Assembly (NCBI RefSeq): GCF_030908215.1
Contig: NZ_JAVFJK010000003.1
Coordinates: 309,883 to 373,882 of the forward strand
Source: Sinomonas sp. ASV486
Lineage (GTDB): Bacteria; Actinomycetota; Actinomycetes; Actinomycetales; Micrococcaceae
Direction: 5' to 3'
DNA length: 64,000 nucleotides
Shown here: positions 18,042-27,059 of the stretch, piece after piece
How the letters are laid out: each line of letters opens with the position of its first letter
Position numbering within the stretch: position 1 is the first letter of the stretch
Notes under the pieces: model-generated
The model's database searches: none
Seen by the model: only the letters and a program-made list of their open reading frames with translations
What the model was told of the DNA's origin: nothing
Made by a program: the position numbers and the translations under genes

Positions 18042-18074
18042 GTGGGGCGGATGCGTGCGGCGCATCCGCCCCAC
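18042..18074 (+). terminator. Hairpin after the transporter operon
   Basis: A perfect 14-bp stem (GTGGGGCGGATGCG and its complement) with loop TGCGG, 25 bases after the permease stop. No U-tract follows. It would separate transcription of the permease/ATPase genes from the binding-protein gene. Confidence 0.6.
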
Positions 18075-18185
18075 GAGCGTCTGAGCAGACACTGGGACGC
18101 TTGCACACACGATCCACCGGGAGCCGAATCGGCATCGTCGCCATTTTGGGTTCGGTAAACCCTTGCCAAACTGTGATCCATGCCT

Positions 18186-18211
18186 CAGGATTCCTTGTAT
18201 AAGGAATCCTG
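18186..18211. promoter_or_regulatory. Palindrome upstream of the binding-protein gene
   Basis: CAGGATTCCTT, loop GTAT, AAGGAATCCTG: a perfect 11-bp inverted repeat about 94 bases before the start codon. Its right half, with the loop, matches the MarR-linked site at 14187-14201 at 12 of 15 positions, suggesting the same regulator. It could also be a short leader hairpin. Confidence 0.55.
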
Positions 18212-18304
18212 ATTCAAAGATTCCCCCGGGTTCCTCCTCCACTCCACAGATTGCAGAAGACGCGCCGGCTCTATGGTGAGCCAGGCGCCCGACAAGGAGA
18301 CGAA

Positions 18305-19933
18305 ATGAGCACTGTCCGGTCCGACCGGCGGCGGTCCGCCAAGATGGTGGCCGCGGTAGCCGGCGCACTGGCCCTGGTTGTCGCGACCTCGGCATGCGGT
18401 GGCGGGAAGTCCACCGCCAGCACGTCCCACACGTTCGTGATGGCAACCCAGACCCTGCCGAGCTCCCTTGACGCCACCGCGTTCTCCGGCGGCACCCGCC
18501 CGCTCGAGTCACTCCTGGACTCCGAGCTGTTCAACTACTCGACGAACTCGTGCGACACCGCGCCCTCGGCAGACAAGCTCACGGGAATGCTCGTTGATTC
18601 CTACCAGAGCTCGGCCGACCGGAAGTCCATCACGGTCACGCTCAAGAGCAACATCAAGAGCCAGTACGGCAACGCCCTCACCGCCGACGACGTCAAGTGG
18701 AGCTTCGAGCGCGGGGTGGCCCTGAGCCCGATCGTGAAGTTCCTCTCTTTCAACAGCGCCCACTTCTCCAAGACGAACGCGATCGAGGTCGTCTCGCCGA
18801 CCCAGTTCAAGCTGAACCTCGACCAGCCCACCCCGCTCGACCTGGCGATGTGGACGATCCCGACGTTCTCCATCTACGACTCGACCGAGGCCAAGAAGCA
18901 CACCACGGGCGACGACCAGTGGGCGAAGACCTGGCTCGCGACCAACTCCGCCGGATACGGGCCCTGGAAGGTCGACTCGTTCGACCAGGGCAACCAGATC
19001 ACGGTCAGCAAGAACCCCGGCTGGCCGGGCCAGGTGGGCAACTACGACAGGGTTGTGCTCAAGCAGATCACGAGCTCCTCCGACCAGGCGCAGCTGCTCC
19101 AGTCCGGCAGCATCAACTACGCACGCGACCTGACCTGGAGCCAGTTCAGCGACCTGAAGAGCTCCGGCAAGGTCGACGTCTACCAGTGCTCGCCGATCAG
19201 CCGCGACTGGCTCGTCCTCCAGCAGAAGGACCCGCACCTGGCCGACGTCCGCGTGCGGCAGGCGATCAGCATGGCCATCGACCGCGACGCCCTGGTGAAG
19301 GGCGCATACAGCGGCCTGTCGACTCCGGCACTTGACGGCATGCTCGCCTCCGAGCTTCCCTCGGGCGCAAACGTACAGAAGACCTCGTACAACGTCGAAC
19401 AGGCCAAGCAGCTCATGTCGCAGGCGGGCCTGTCGAACGGATTCGACCTCACCCTGAACTACAACGCCACCCAGCCCGGGTCACAGGTCGACCAGCTGGC
19501 GATCCTGCTGCAGAGCCAGCTCAAGCAGATCGGCATCAACGTCAAACTGAACAAGCTCGCCAGCGGCAACGACCTCCAGAGCACGCATTCCTCGGGCAAC
19601 TATCAGGCTGAGCTGTGGTCCTCGAGCTCCGCACTCCCCTCGGGCTACTTCGATGCGGGCCTGCTCGAGCCGGGTTCGCCGAACACCACATGGGGCTACA
19701 CGAACAAGGACTACACCGACGCCGTCAACGCACTCGGCGCAGCCGTCCCCGGCTCGCCCGAAGCCAATGCCGCCACCGAGAAGATCGCGAACATGAACAT
19801 CTCGGACATGGTCGTCGTCCAGCTCGCCAGCACTCCGAACATCTTCGCGATGACCAAGGGGCTCCAGGGCATCGACAAGGCCCTCGGGACGATCCCGATC
19901 CAGCCTCAGCCAGCAGGGCTCTCTGCACCGTGA
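18305..19933 (+). CDS. ABC transporter substrate-binding lipoprotein (peptide/oligosaccharide type)
   Basis: A 542-residue extracellular binding protein of the SBP family 5 (DppA/OppA type). The signal peptide has a basic start, a hydrophobic stretch and the lipobox-like end ATSAC followed by GGG, so Cys would be lipidated. The family signature region is YGNALTADDVKWSFERGV, and later ADVRVRQAISMAIDRDALV. The ATG at 18305 follows AAGGAG. It serves the dppC-D-F-B transporter, but has its own upstream palindrome and is separated from the operon by a hairpin. The GH1 glucosidase just downstream hints that a glycoside rather than a peptide may be bound. Confidence 0.9.
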   Translation: MSTVRSDRRRSAKMVAAVAGALALVVATSACGGGKSTASTSHTFVMATQTLPSSLDATAFSGGTRPLESLLDSELFNYSTNSCDTAPSADKLTGMLVDSYQSSADRKSITVTLKSNIKSQYGNALTADDVKWSFERGVALSPIVKFLSFNSAHFSKTNAIEVVSPTQFKLNLDQPTPLDLAMWTIPTFSIYDSTEAKKHTTGDDQWAKTWLATNSAGYGPWKVDSFDQGNQITVSKNPGWPGQVGNYDRVVLKQITSSSDQAQLLQSGSINYARDLTWSQFSDLKSSGKVDVYQCSPISRDWLVLQQKDPHLADVRVRQAISMAIDRDALVKGAYSGLSTPALDGMLASELPSGANVQKTSYNVEQAKQLMSQAGLSNGFDLTLNYNATQPGSQVDQLAILLQSQLKQIGINVKLNKLASGNDLQSTHSSGNYQAELWSSSSALPSGYFDAGLLEPGSPNTTWGYTNKDYTDAVNALGAAVPGSPEANAATEKIANMNISDMVVVQLASTPNIFAMTKGLQGIDKALGTIPIQPQPAGLSAP

Positions 19934-19951
19934 TCAAGTCAAATTAGCAGG

Positions 19952-19994
19952 ACGGCGGCGGCTGGACGGACCCTGAGGATCGTCCCGTCGCCGT
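19952..19994 (+). terminator. Probable terminator after the binding-protein gene
   Basis: ACGGCGGCGG (19952-19961) can pair with CCGTCGCCGT (19985-19994) with one mismatch, and a T-rich run TTCTTT follows. The loop is long, so this is a moderate call. Confidence 0.45.
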
Positions 19995-20106
19995 CGTTCT
20001 TTCCGGCTGCGCTGACTGCGTCACAGCCAATCCCTGCCATAAGAGAACCGACGCAGGCTCTCTTCATCCTCGGCTCCATTTGGGGGCCATCAGGAAGGAA
20101 CACACC

Positions 20107-21363
20107 ATGGCTTCGAGCGATTCCCACATGCTGAAGTTCCCGGACCATTTCCTCTTCGGGGCCGCCACGTCCGCCCACCAGACCGAAGGCAACAACACCA
20201 ACTCGGACTGGTGGGATTTCGAGCGTAAGACCGGGACCCCGGTGCGCGAGCCCTCCGGCGATGCCTGCGATTCCTACCACCGGTACCACGAAGACATCGC
20301 AATCGTCCGGGACTTCGGCCTCCAGGCATACAGATTCAGCATCGAGTGGGCCCGCATCGAACCAGCGGAGGGCTTCTTCTCCAATGCCGAACTCGCCCAC
20401 TACCGGCGGATGGTAGAGGCCTGCCGGGAAGCCGGGATCGTACCGGTAGTCACATTCCACCACTTCACCCTCCCGCGCTGGCTGGACGCCGAAGGCGGCT
20501 TCCTTTCCCCCCGCTTCGTCGAACTGTTCGAACGATACTGCGACCGCACCGCCAGAGCGCTTGGCGACCTCATCGGGTGGGCCTGCACCATCAACGAACC
20601 CGAAGGAGCGGGCGACGCCGGATGGGTCGTCGGGGTCCATCCGCCGGGGATCGTCGGCGACGTCCAATCCATGTGGGCGGTCGCCGACAACGTCTTCGAC
20701 GCCCACCGCAAGGGTGCCGCAGCCATCCGGCGGCACACCGACGCTCCCGTGGGAGTGACACTCGCCCTCCAGGACATCCAGTACGTCGACGGCGCAGAGC
20801 CCGGCAGCTCTCCCTGGGAGAACAACACCCGGGTCAGCGACCGCTTCATGGAGGCCTCCGCCGACGACGAATTCGTCGGGATCCAGACCTACACGCGGAT
20901 CGTCATCGGACCGGAAGGCGTCCGAGGACCGGGACTCCAGCCGGACAAGAAGAACGACATCGTCGAAACGGATTGGACGACGATGACCGGCTGGGAGCTC
21001 TACCCTGAGGCACTTCGGGGCACGATCCACCGGGCCGCACGGATCTCGGGCGGCAAACCGATCCTCCTGACCGAGAACGGGATCGCGACCCGGGACGACC
21101 CGAAGCGCGCCTACTACATCGACAAGGCGCTCCGCACCGTGCACGAGTGCCTCCAGGAAGGCATCGACGTCCGCGGCTACCTCTACTGGAGCCTTCTGGA
21201 CAACTACGAATGGTCTGGCGGCTACCAGCCCCAGTTCGGCATCTGCGCAGTCGACCGCGAGACCTTCGAGCGAACGCCCAAGCCCAGCGGCTTCTACCTC
21301 GGCAAAATCGCCCAGTCCCGCGCACTCACCCGTGAGCCAATCGCGTGGCCCCAGATGCGGTAG
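20107..21363 (+). CDS. Glycoside hydrolase family 1 beta-glucosidase
   Basis: A 418-residue GH1 enzyme. The N-terminal signature FLFGAATSAHQTEG is present. The acid/base Glu lies in TINEPE and the nucleophile Glu in LLTENGI. YLYWSLLDNYEWSGGY matches the C-terminal aglycone-site region. There is no signal peptide, so it acts in the cytoplasm on an imported beta-glycoside or phospho-free disaccharide. The length is slightly short for the family (about 440-480). The ATG at 20107 follows AGGAAGG. It lies between the binding protein and gluconokinase, tying uptake to sugar use. Confidence 0.9.
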   Translation: MASSDSHMLKFPDHFLFGAATSAHQTEGNNTNSDWWDFERKTGTPVREPSGDACDSYHRYHEDIAIVRDFGLQAYRFSIEWARIEPAEGFFSNAELAHYRRMVEACREAGIVPVVTFHHFTLPRWLDAEGGFLSPRFVELFERYCDRTARALGDLIGWACTINEPEGAGDAGWVVGVHPPGIVGDVQSMWAVADNVFDAHRKGAAAIRRHTDAPVGVTLALQDIQYVDGAEPGSSPWENNTRVSDRFMEASADDEFVGIQTYTRIVIGPEGVRGPGLQPDKKNDIVETDWTTMTGWELYPEALRGTIHRAARISGGKPILLTENGIATRDDPKRAYYIDKALRTVHECLQEGIDVRGYLYWSLLDNYEWSGGYQPQFGICAVDRETFERTPKPSGFYLGKIAQSRALTREPIAWPQMR

Positions 21364-21432
21364 CCGGCCCATTCCTTTCACCCGAAAGAGCCCCGAATCC
21401 TCCGTGGCCGAGCTATTCCCAAGGAGAAAGAG

Positions 21433-21963
21433 ATGACTTGCACCCACGTTGTCGTGATGGGCGTCGCAGGCTCAGGTAAGACGACAATCGCCGCAGCCCT
21501 AGCGCCGAGGCTCGGATGGCCTCTGGCTGAGGCCGACGACTTCCACCCTCAGGCCAACATCGCCAAGATGGCCAGCGGCCGGCCCCTAGATGACGAAGAC
21601 CGCTGGCCGTGGCTCTCGCTGATCCGGTCCTGGATGAGCGAGAGGGCCCGCGAGGGCCAAAGCACGGTGCTGACCTGCTCGGCTCTGAGGCGCAGCTACC
21701 GCGACTTCCTCAGCAAGGCCGACGGGAGGGTTGTATTCGTGCACCTCGACGGATCGCCCGAGCTCCTGCAGGCGCGAATGGCCTCGCGCGTCGGACACTT
21801 CATGCCTTCGACACTGCTGCCGAGCCAGCTCGCCGCCCTGGAGCCCCTAAGCCCAGACGAGCGTGCGCGCGCCAGCCTGAGCCTCGACCTCGCCAAGACA
21901 CCAGAGCACTTGGTCGATGCAATTGTGTCCTCCCTCAGGCAGGCGGGGGTTCAAGCTCCATGA
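21433..21963 (+). CDS. gntK: Gluconokinase
   Basis: A 176-residue GntK-type kinase that phosphorylates D-gluconate to 6-phosphogluconate with ATP. The P-loop is MGVAGSGKTTIA, and the family hallmark ADDFHPQANIAKMASGRPLD with DRWPWL follows; TCSALRRSYRD and GHFMPSTLLPSQ are also typical. The ATG is preceded by AAGGAG. It would complete the idonate/ketogluconate route encoded at 2591-4480, or use gluconate formed from glucose released by the GH1 enzyme. Confidence 0.93.
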   Translation: MTCTHVVVMGVAGSGKTTIAAALAPRLGWPLAEADDFHPQANIAKMASGRPLDDEDRWPWLSLIRSWMSERAREGQSTVLTCSALRRSYRDFLSKADGRVVFVHLDGSPELLQARMASRVGHFMPSTLLPSQLAALEPLSPDERARASLSLDLAKTPEHLVDAIVSSLRQAGVQAP

Positions 21964-22160
21964 TCGAACCAGAGTCTGCCGCGTCGAAGGACAACGGCGA
22001 CTTTCCAGCCCGAGCAACCGAAGCGCATGGTCTGAGCGGGAAGGCGACCGACGACGGGTGCACGCACAGGGTCATCCTTCGCTGGTCAACGCCAAGCCAC
22101 ACCCGCGAAGTGATTCTGGGTGCTAAACAGGACGACCTCAATGCGGGCCTGGAGGGTTAG
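21960..22160 (+). CDS. Possible small protein coupled to gntK
   Basis: A 66-codon frame whose ATG overlaps the gntK stop by four bases, the arrangement used by coupled genes. The product is polar, with no recognisable domain or membrane segment. Beyond it the sequence lacks genes for 700 bases and then enters decayed DNA, so it may be an accidental frame. Confidence 0.22.
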   Translation: MIEPESAASKDNGDFPARATEAHGLSGKATDDGCTHRVILRWSTPSHTREVILGAKQDDLNAGLEG

Positions 22161-22855
22161 CGCGAACTGGCCCTCGACGCCCTGGTCGGGCAGTGAGGGA
22201 CTGACCGCATTGCAGCCGCGGCGGGCCAGAGTGATGGCTGCCGTCGACCATTAACACGACTTGGGTCCTTCCTGGGTTTGGGGTCGGGTGCACCTGCCAG
22301 TCAGCTGAATGCAGAGCGCATGCCCAAGCCACCAGTCCTCGCGTCACCGCTGCTGGGCCCTCGCCGATCACTGCGGTGGAACTCGAGACGCTCGCCAGGT
22401 CCCCGCCGGCCCGCGCTCAGATCGTCGAGACCCTCCCGTACCCCACACGCATGCCCCGAATGTACACATAACAGGAGACACCAAAACAAAGGCGCGTACA
22501 CGGCGACCGTTACAGGTTTGGTTCCGACGAATCCGCGGGCCTCAAAGGCCGTTTCGGCCGTCTCGCAAACGATCGACATCCTTCCCGCACGCCGAGCAGG
22601 CCCCGCGCTCACCAACGCCTCGTCCTGTCCTGTACCGGTTGCACCTGTCAGCGGGACTCTGTGCCGTGTCGCCACGTGCTGGGGCAGGTGGACCGGCTGA
22701 AGGCGCGGCACATGAGGGCATCGGCCGTAGGGAGGACGGCCTACAGCGCTGGAAGGCCGACTCCGACGGACTCGCCGACGGCCGGATCCGATCGCGACTC
22801 CCTTCCCGAGGGCCCGAGCAACCGGGCGGGCCCGGTCAGGCGGAGGCGGTTCGCG
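22161..22855. other. Gene-free stretch at the border of decayed DNA
   Basis: About 695 bases with only short, uncharacteristic frames on both strands. No RNA gene, insertion-sequence end or strong hairpin was seen. It lies between gntK and the 3' end of a disrupted aldo/keto reductase gene. Confidence 0.5.
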
Positions 22856-23037
22856 TCAGCGGACGGCTCCAGCGGGGGCGAGGTCGGCGGCGGCTGCATT
22901 CGCTTCGAGCTGCGCCACGGTCCTGCATCCTGGAATGACTGAGGTCACCGCCTGCTGCCGGAGGCACCACGCCATCGACCACGAGGCCATGTCCGTGCCC
23001 GGGGGGACCTCATCCTGACGGATCCTCTCGACCTAGG

Positions 23038-24129
23038 TGTACTTCCCCGGCACGTTGTGAACATCTGAGGTAGGCGAAGACCTCCGCGGCAGGATGTGGG
23101 TTACCACACTCACATTCGTCACCACGGAGGCCTTCGTGACCCACGCTAACGCGCCTTTGACGCCGGAAGGGCGTCGTCGTCTCTCTGTCCTGGTCGTCGA
23201 ACACGGCTGGTCGCTGCGGCGAGCGGCGGAGCGGTTCCAATGTTCTCCGGCGACTGCGAAGCGCTGGGCCGACCGGTATCGGGCCGGGCTGGGGTTGACC
23301 GACCGAAGCTCCCGCCCGAAGACCTCGCCATCGCGATTGCCTCGCCGCACCGAACGCCGGATCATCGCCTTGCGCTTCACCCGTCGTTGGGGACCGCACC
23401 GGATCGCCTACCACCTGCGCCTTGCCCGCTCGACGGTCGGCCGCGTCCTGAGCCGATACCGGATGCCGCTTCTGGAAGCCGTGGACCAGTCGACCGGTCT
23501 GCCCGTGCCCAAGCCCAAAACCGAGCGCTACGAGGTCTCCGCGCCGGGCCAGCTCGTGCACGTCGACATCAAGAAGCAGGGCAGGATCCCGGCCGGCGGC
23601 GGATGGCGCGTCCATGGCCGCGGATCCACGCAGGACCGCAAGTCCGATGCCGCCCGTGACCGGGCAGCCCGGGCCGGAGCCGCCGGATCACGCGGCTACC
23701 GCTACCTGCACCACGCGATCGATGATCACTCCCGTGTCGCGTACTCGGAGATCCTTGACGACGAGCGCAAAGAGACCGCGGCGGCCTTCTGGGCCCGTGC
23801 GAACACGTTCTTCGCCACCCTCGGCATCACCGTGACCGCGGTGATGACAGACAACGGTTCCTGCTACCGCTCACACGCATTCGCGAACGCCCTGGGCAGT
23901 ATCAAGCACAAGCGGACCAAGCCCTACAGGCCGCAGACCAACGGCAAGGTAGAACGCTTCAACCGCACCCTGGCCGCCGAATGGGCATACGCCGCCGCCT
24001 ATGACAGCGAACAAGCGCGCGAGGCGACCTATCAGCACTGGATCCACCACTACAATCACCACAGACCCCACACCGGCATCGGCGGCCAAGTCCCCTCAGC
24101 CCGCGTTCACAACCTCACGGGGAAGTACA
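23038..24129 (+). mobile_element. IS481-family insertion sequence
   Basis: A 1,092-bp element with ends beginning TGT. The terminal inverted repeats are about 25 bp and imperfect: TGTACTTCCCCG, a few variable bases, then TTGTGAAC. Flanks are CCTAGG on the left and CATAGG on the right, a six-base near-duplication. IS481 itself is known to target NCTAGN, and the left flank fits this exactly. One transposase gene fills the element. It lies inside the aldo/keto reductase pseudogene. Confidence 0.85.
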
Positions 24130-24134
24130 CATAG
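23136..24134 (+). CDS. IS481-family transposase
   Basis: About 332 residues from a GTG at 23136 preceded by GGAGG. The N-terminal helix-turn-helix region includes WSLRRAAERFQCSPATAKRW. The DDE integrase core shows Asp in LVHVDIKKQG, Asp in MTDNGSCYRSHAF and Glu in GKVERFNRTLAAEW. All three catalytic residues are present, so it is probably active. The frame reads through the right inverted repeat, and its TAG stop lies in the flanking target sequence at 24132-24134, not in the element itself. Confidence 0.9.
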   Translation: MTHANAPLTPEGRRRLSVLVVEHGWSLRRAAERFQCSPATAKRWADRYRAGLGLTDRSSRPKTSPSRLPRRTERRIIALRFTRRWGPHRIAYHLRLARSTVGRVLSRYRMPLLEAVDQSTGLPVPKPKTERYEVSAPGQLVHVDIKKQGRIPAGGGWRVHGRGSTQDRKSDAARDRAARAGAAGSRGYRYLHHAIDDHSRVAYSEILDDERKETAAAFWARANTFFATLGITVTAVMTDNGSCYRSHAFANALGSIKHKRTKPYRPQTNGKVERFNRTLAAEWAYAAAYDSEQAREATYQHWIHHYNHHRPHTGIGGQVPSARVHNLTGKYT

Positions 24135-25006
24135 GCGAGGCGCTGCTGCATCCGTTCCTCAGGACGCCGAGACCGGGCATCGGCAGGATCTGTGAATCGG
24201 GTGCCGGGGGCATACTTGCCGGACAGCAGGCCTCCGGCAGGGCCTCGCGGGCAAGGACGCCCAAATCGTGCCTTTCGCAGGAGGCGAGGACCTCCAGTTC
24301 GGGCTCGGGGTCGAGGCGGCTGTAGACGAGTTGGACCACGCTTGCCTCCACGGCCGTGGCGCGGTCGGTCTGGTGCACGTTGGCGTTGCTGCCGAGGGAG
24401 ATGCCGAGGTGCCGGACCTTGCCGGCCTGCATCTGCGCGCCCAACGCTTCCCAGGCCGCGTCCTGGCCGAAGACCTCGTCGCTGCCCGAGTGGAACTGGT
24501 ACACGTCGATGTAATCCGTGTCCAGAGCGCGAAGAGAACGCTCCAGCTGGGCGACCGACCTCATCGGAAGACCACTCCTCAGTGCGGTCGTCGAGGCCGT
24601 GGAAGCGGTGCCCGAACTTGGTGTCCACCACCCAGTCCTGACGGTTGCGGGCGATCGCCCTGCCGACGAATTCCTCGGACAAGTGGTCGCCGTAGCACTC
24701 GGCGGTGTCGACGAGGTGGATCCCCAGGTCACGAGCGGGCCCCAGGACGGCGTCCACGTCTGGCTGGGAGAAGTACTTCCCCCACTCTCCGCCGAACTGC
24801 CACGTGCCCACGCCCACGGTGGAGACGGTCAGCCCGGTCCTGCTAAGTCGCCTGTACTTCATGGAGTGCCGCTCGCCGGTAGAAATGAGCCGGGAACGTC
24901 GAACCCGCGGACTCGACCTCTGAGTCTGCCGAAGGGCGCCATCCACTCTACGCCCAAGATCACGCTGTGTTCACGATACGCCCCGCCGCGCCAGGGAGGT
25001 GCGGAG

Positions 25007-26460
25007 ATGACGGAACCGTCTTCGGTCTGGATCTCGAAGCCGCCAGCCCTTGCCGGACTGGCCGCTTCCTCCGATCATGCCGTCATGGACAATGAGGTAC
25101 CGGGCTTTAGGGGCGAATTGCTGCGGCCCGGGGATGCAGGGTACCCCGCGGCCCGCCAAATCTGGAACGGCGCCATTGAACGCCATCCGGCCCTCATCGC
25201 CCGCTGTCTCGGCGAGGAGGACGCGGCCGCTGCGCTGGAATACGCCGAGCGCCGGAACCTGCCGCTTGCCGTCCGAGGCGGCGGCCACAACGTCTCCGGC
25301 TCGGCGCTGGCCGAGGGCGGCCTCGTCATCGACTTCTCGGCCTCAGGCAGGTGGCCCTCGAACCGGGCGGAGGGTCTGTCCGTGTCGAGCCCGGGGCACT
25401 GTGGGGTGACGTGGACGCTGTGACCCAGAAGCACGGTCTGGCCGTTCCCGGAGGGATCGTCACCCATACCGGCGTGGCAGGGCTGACCCTCGGCGGCGGA
25501 TTCGGCTGGCTCAGCCGCCGATGGGGGCTCACCTCGGACAGCCTGCTCTCGGCCAGGCTCCTGCTCGCCGACGGCAGCCTGGTCAAAGCATCGGAGGATG
25601 AGAACCCGGAGCTCTTCTGGGCAGTCCAAGGCGGCGGCAATTTCGGCATCGTGACCGAGTTCTGCTTCCGCCCCCACTCCCCGGGCACCCATGTCCTGGC
25701 AGGCCCCATCCTCTTCCGTGCCGAGCAGGCGCGAGAGACCCTCGCCTTCTACCGCGTATTCATCTCCGCAGCCCCTGATGAGCTTTCGGTCTACCTGAAT
25801 CTCCGCACGGCCCCAGCGGTCGACTGGGTGCCAGAGCACCTGCGCGGCACTGACGTGCTGCTGGTGATTCCGTTCTTCGTCGGAGACCGCAGAGTGGGCG
25901 AGGACCTGCTGCGCCCGCTGCGCGAATTCGGCCCGCCCGCGGCCGATCTGGTCCGCTACAAGCCCTACATCGAGCACCAGGGCATGTTCGACGCCGGCGT
26001 CCCCCATCATTGGGGCTACTACTGGAAATCCCACTACCTGCCCCCTCTCACCGACGCCGCCGTCGAGGCCCTGCTCGAACATTCCTGGGCCAAGGCCTCC
26101 CCTGCCTCCTACACGCTGCTGTTCCACCTGGGCGGTGCCATCGCCTCGCGCCCCGAAGGCAGTTCCGCAGCCAGCGGACGAGACGCGGCGCACGCGATCA
26201 ACATCAACGCCGCATGGCCGACCGGCGGCCCCTACCATCCGGACATCGAATGGTGCAGGGGCTACTTCGCGGCGATGGAGCCACACGCCACGGGAGGGGT
26301 CTACGTGAACTTCCTCCACAACGACGAAGGAGAAGCCCGTATCCGCGCAGCCTACGGCGCCCGCTACGACCGCCTCGCCCGGATCTAGGCCCACTACGAC
26401 CCCGACAATCTCTTCCGCTCCAACCAGAACATCAAGCCCTCCCCCGCTGGGCAGAGATAG
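25007..26460 (+). pseudogene. FAD-linked oxidase (berberine-bridge type) pseudogene
   Basis: The ATG at 25007 opens a frame with LPLAVRGGGHNVSGSALAEG, containing the His that normally carries covalent FAD. Near 25345 the frame shifts; the rest (VRVEPGALWGDVDAV, GGGFGWLSRRWGLTSD, VQGGGNFGIVTEF) continues in another frame. The C-terminal BBE motif is broken by a TAG at 26386-26388, followed in frame by AHYDPDNLFRSNQNI, which normally follows Ile-Lys. An AAG to TAG change would explain it. The two lesions leave no complete product. The intact gene would encode about 480 residues of an oxidase for alcohols or sugars. Confidence 0.85.
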
Positions 26461-26571
26461 CCGCCGGTCCGATGCCGAGGGGACCGGGCACGCCACGGGC
26501 CCATGACTCGGGCCTTGAGCCTGCCCACATCAGACGTGCCATCGGCGTCGGCCGAGCCACGGTGAGTGTTA

Positions 26572-26920
26572 TCAGGCGTTCAGCCGCAGCTGACGCCTTC
26601 TCGATGCCTTGCGGACAGCAGAAGCCAATTCAGTCCAGGCCTCGCCCGACGGCCGGTGGGCCCCGATCACCGCGGCCTTACTTTCTCCATCGTCGAACAA
26701 GAGGACCGAGGGGATCGATGTGATGCCGAAATCGGCCGACGTCTCGGGGTTCTCGTTGACGACCACCACCGTTCCCGCGTTCTCCTCCGCCAGTTCCTCA
26801 AGCTCTGGAGAAAGCAGGCGGCAAGGCTGCACCAATCGGCCCAGAAATCCACGATCACCGGCGTGCTCGAACCAGTACCTCGGCGTCGAAGGATGCATCG
26901 GTCACTGCCTCCGTTCCCAT
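26572..26920 (-). pseudogene. Thioredoxin pseudogene
   Basis: Three frames together give a thioredoxin. VTDASFDAEVLVRA comes first, then STPVIVDFWADWC in a second frame, then PCRLLSPELEELAEENAGTV and FGITSIPSVLLFDDGE in a third. The second frameshift falls exactly inside the CxxC active site: one missing base converts what would be WCSPC into a frame change. The cis-proline segment (SIPSVLLF) is intact. The presumed original start is the ATG at 26920. It cannot make an active protein as read. Confidence 0.78.
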
Positions 26921-27059
26921 GACTGAGCGCTCCTCCACAGTGCTTTCTCACTACACCCCTTTTGGCGAACCCGAATCAGATCGAAGATGTCCCAGCGGCC
27001 TTGCGGACTTGACCCCATTGAGGGGTTTTTGAGGTTCTCCGCAAATCGTGGACGGTTGC

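Larger units (their letters stand above)
22856..24862 (-). pseudogene. Aldo/keto reductase pseudogene split by an insertion sequence
   Basis: The gene starts at the ATG at 24862 (MKYRRLSRTGLTVSTVGVGT). The catalytic DTAECYGDHLSEEF region is recognisable. Around 24560 the frame shifts; the next part, SVAQLERSLRALDTDYIDV through LGVLAREALPE, is read in another frame. Around 24230 it shifts back (GLLSGKYAPGTRFTD). After RMQQRLA the IS481-type element at 23038-24129 interrupts it. The C-terminus continues beyond the element as IRQDEVPPGTDMASWSMAWC and VIPGCRTVAQLEANAAAADL, with a stop at 22856. Without these lesions it would be a normal reductase of about 330 residues. It is certainly inactive. 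Confidence 0.88.

Noticed and set aside
19939-21447. A 502-codon minus-strand frame opposite the GH1 gene
   Set aside because: It is antisense to the conserved GH1 catalytic motifs and is a codon-bias shadow.
22301-22711. A 136-codon minus-strand frame
   Set aside because: No domain, no ribosome binding site and irregular composition.
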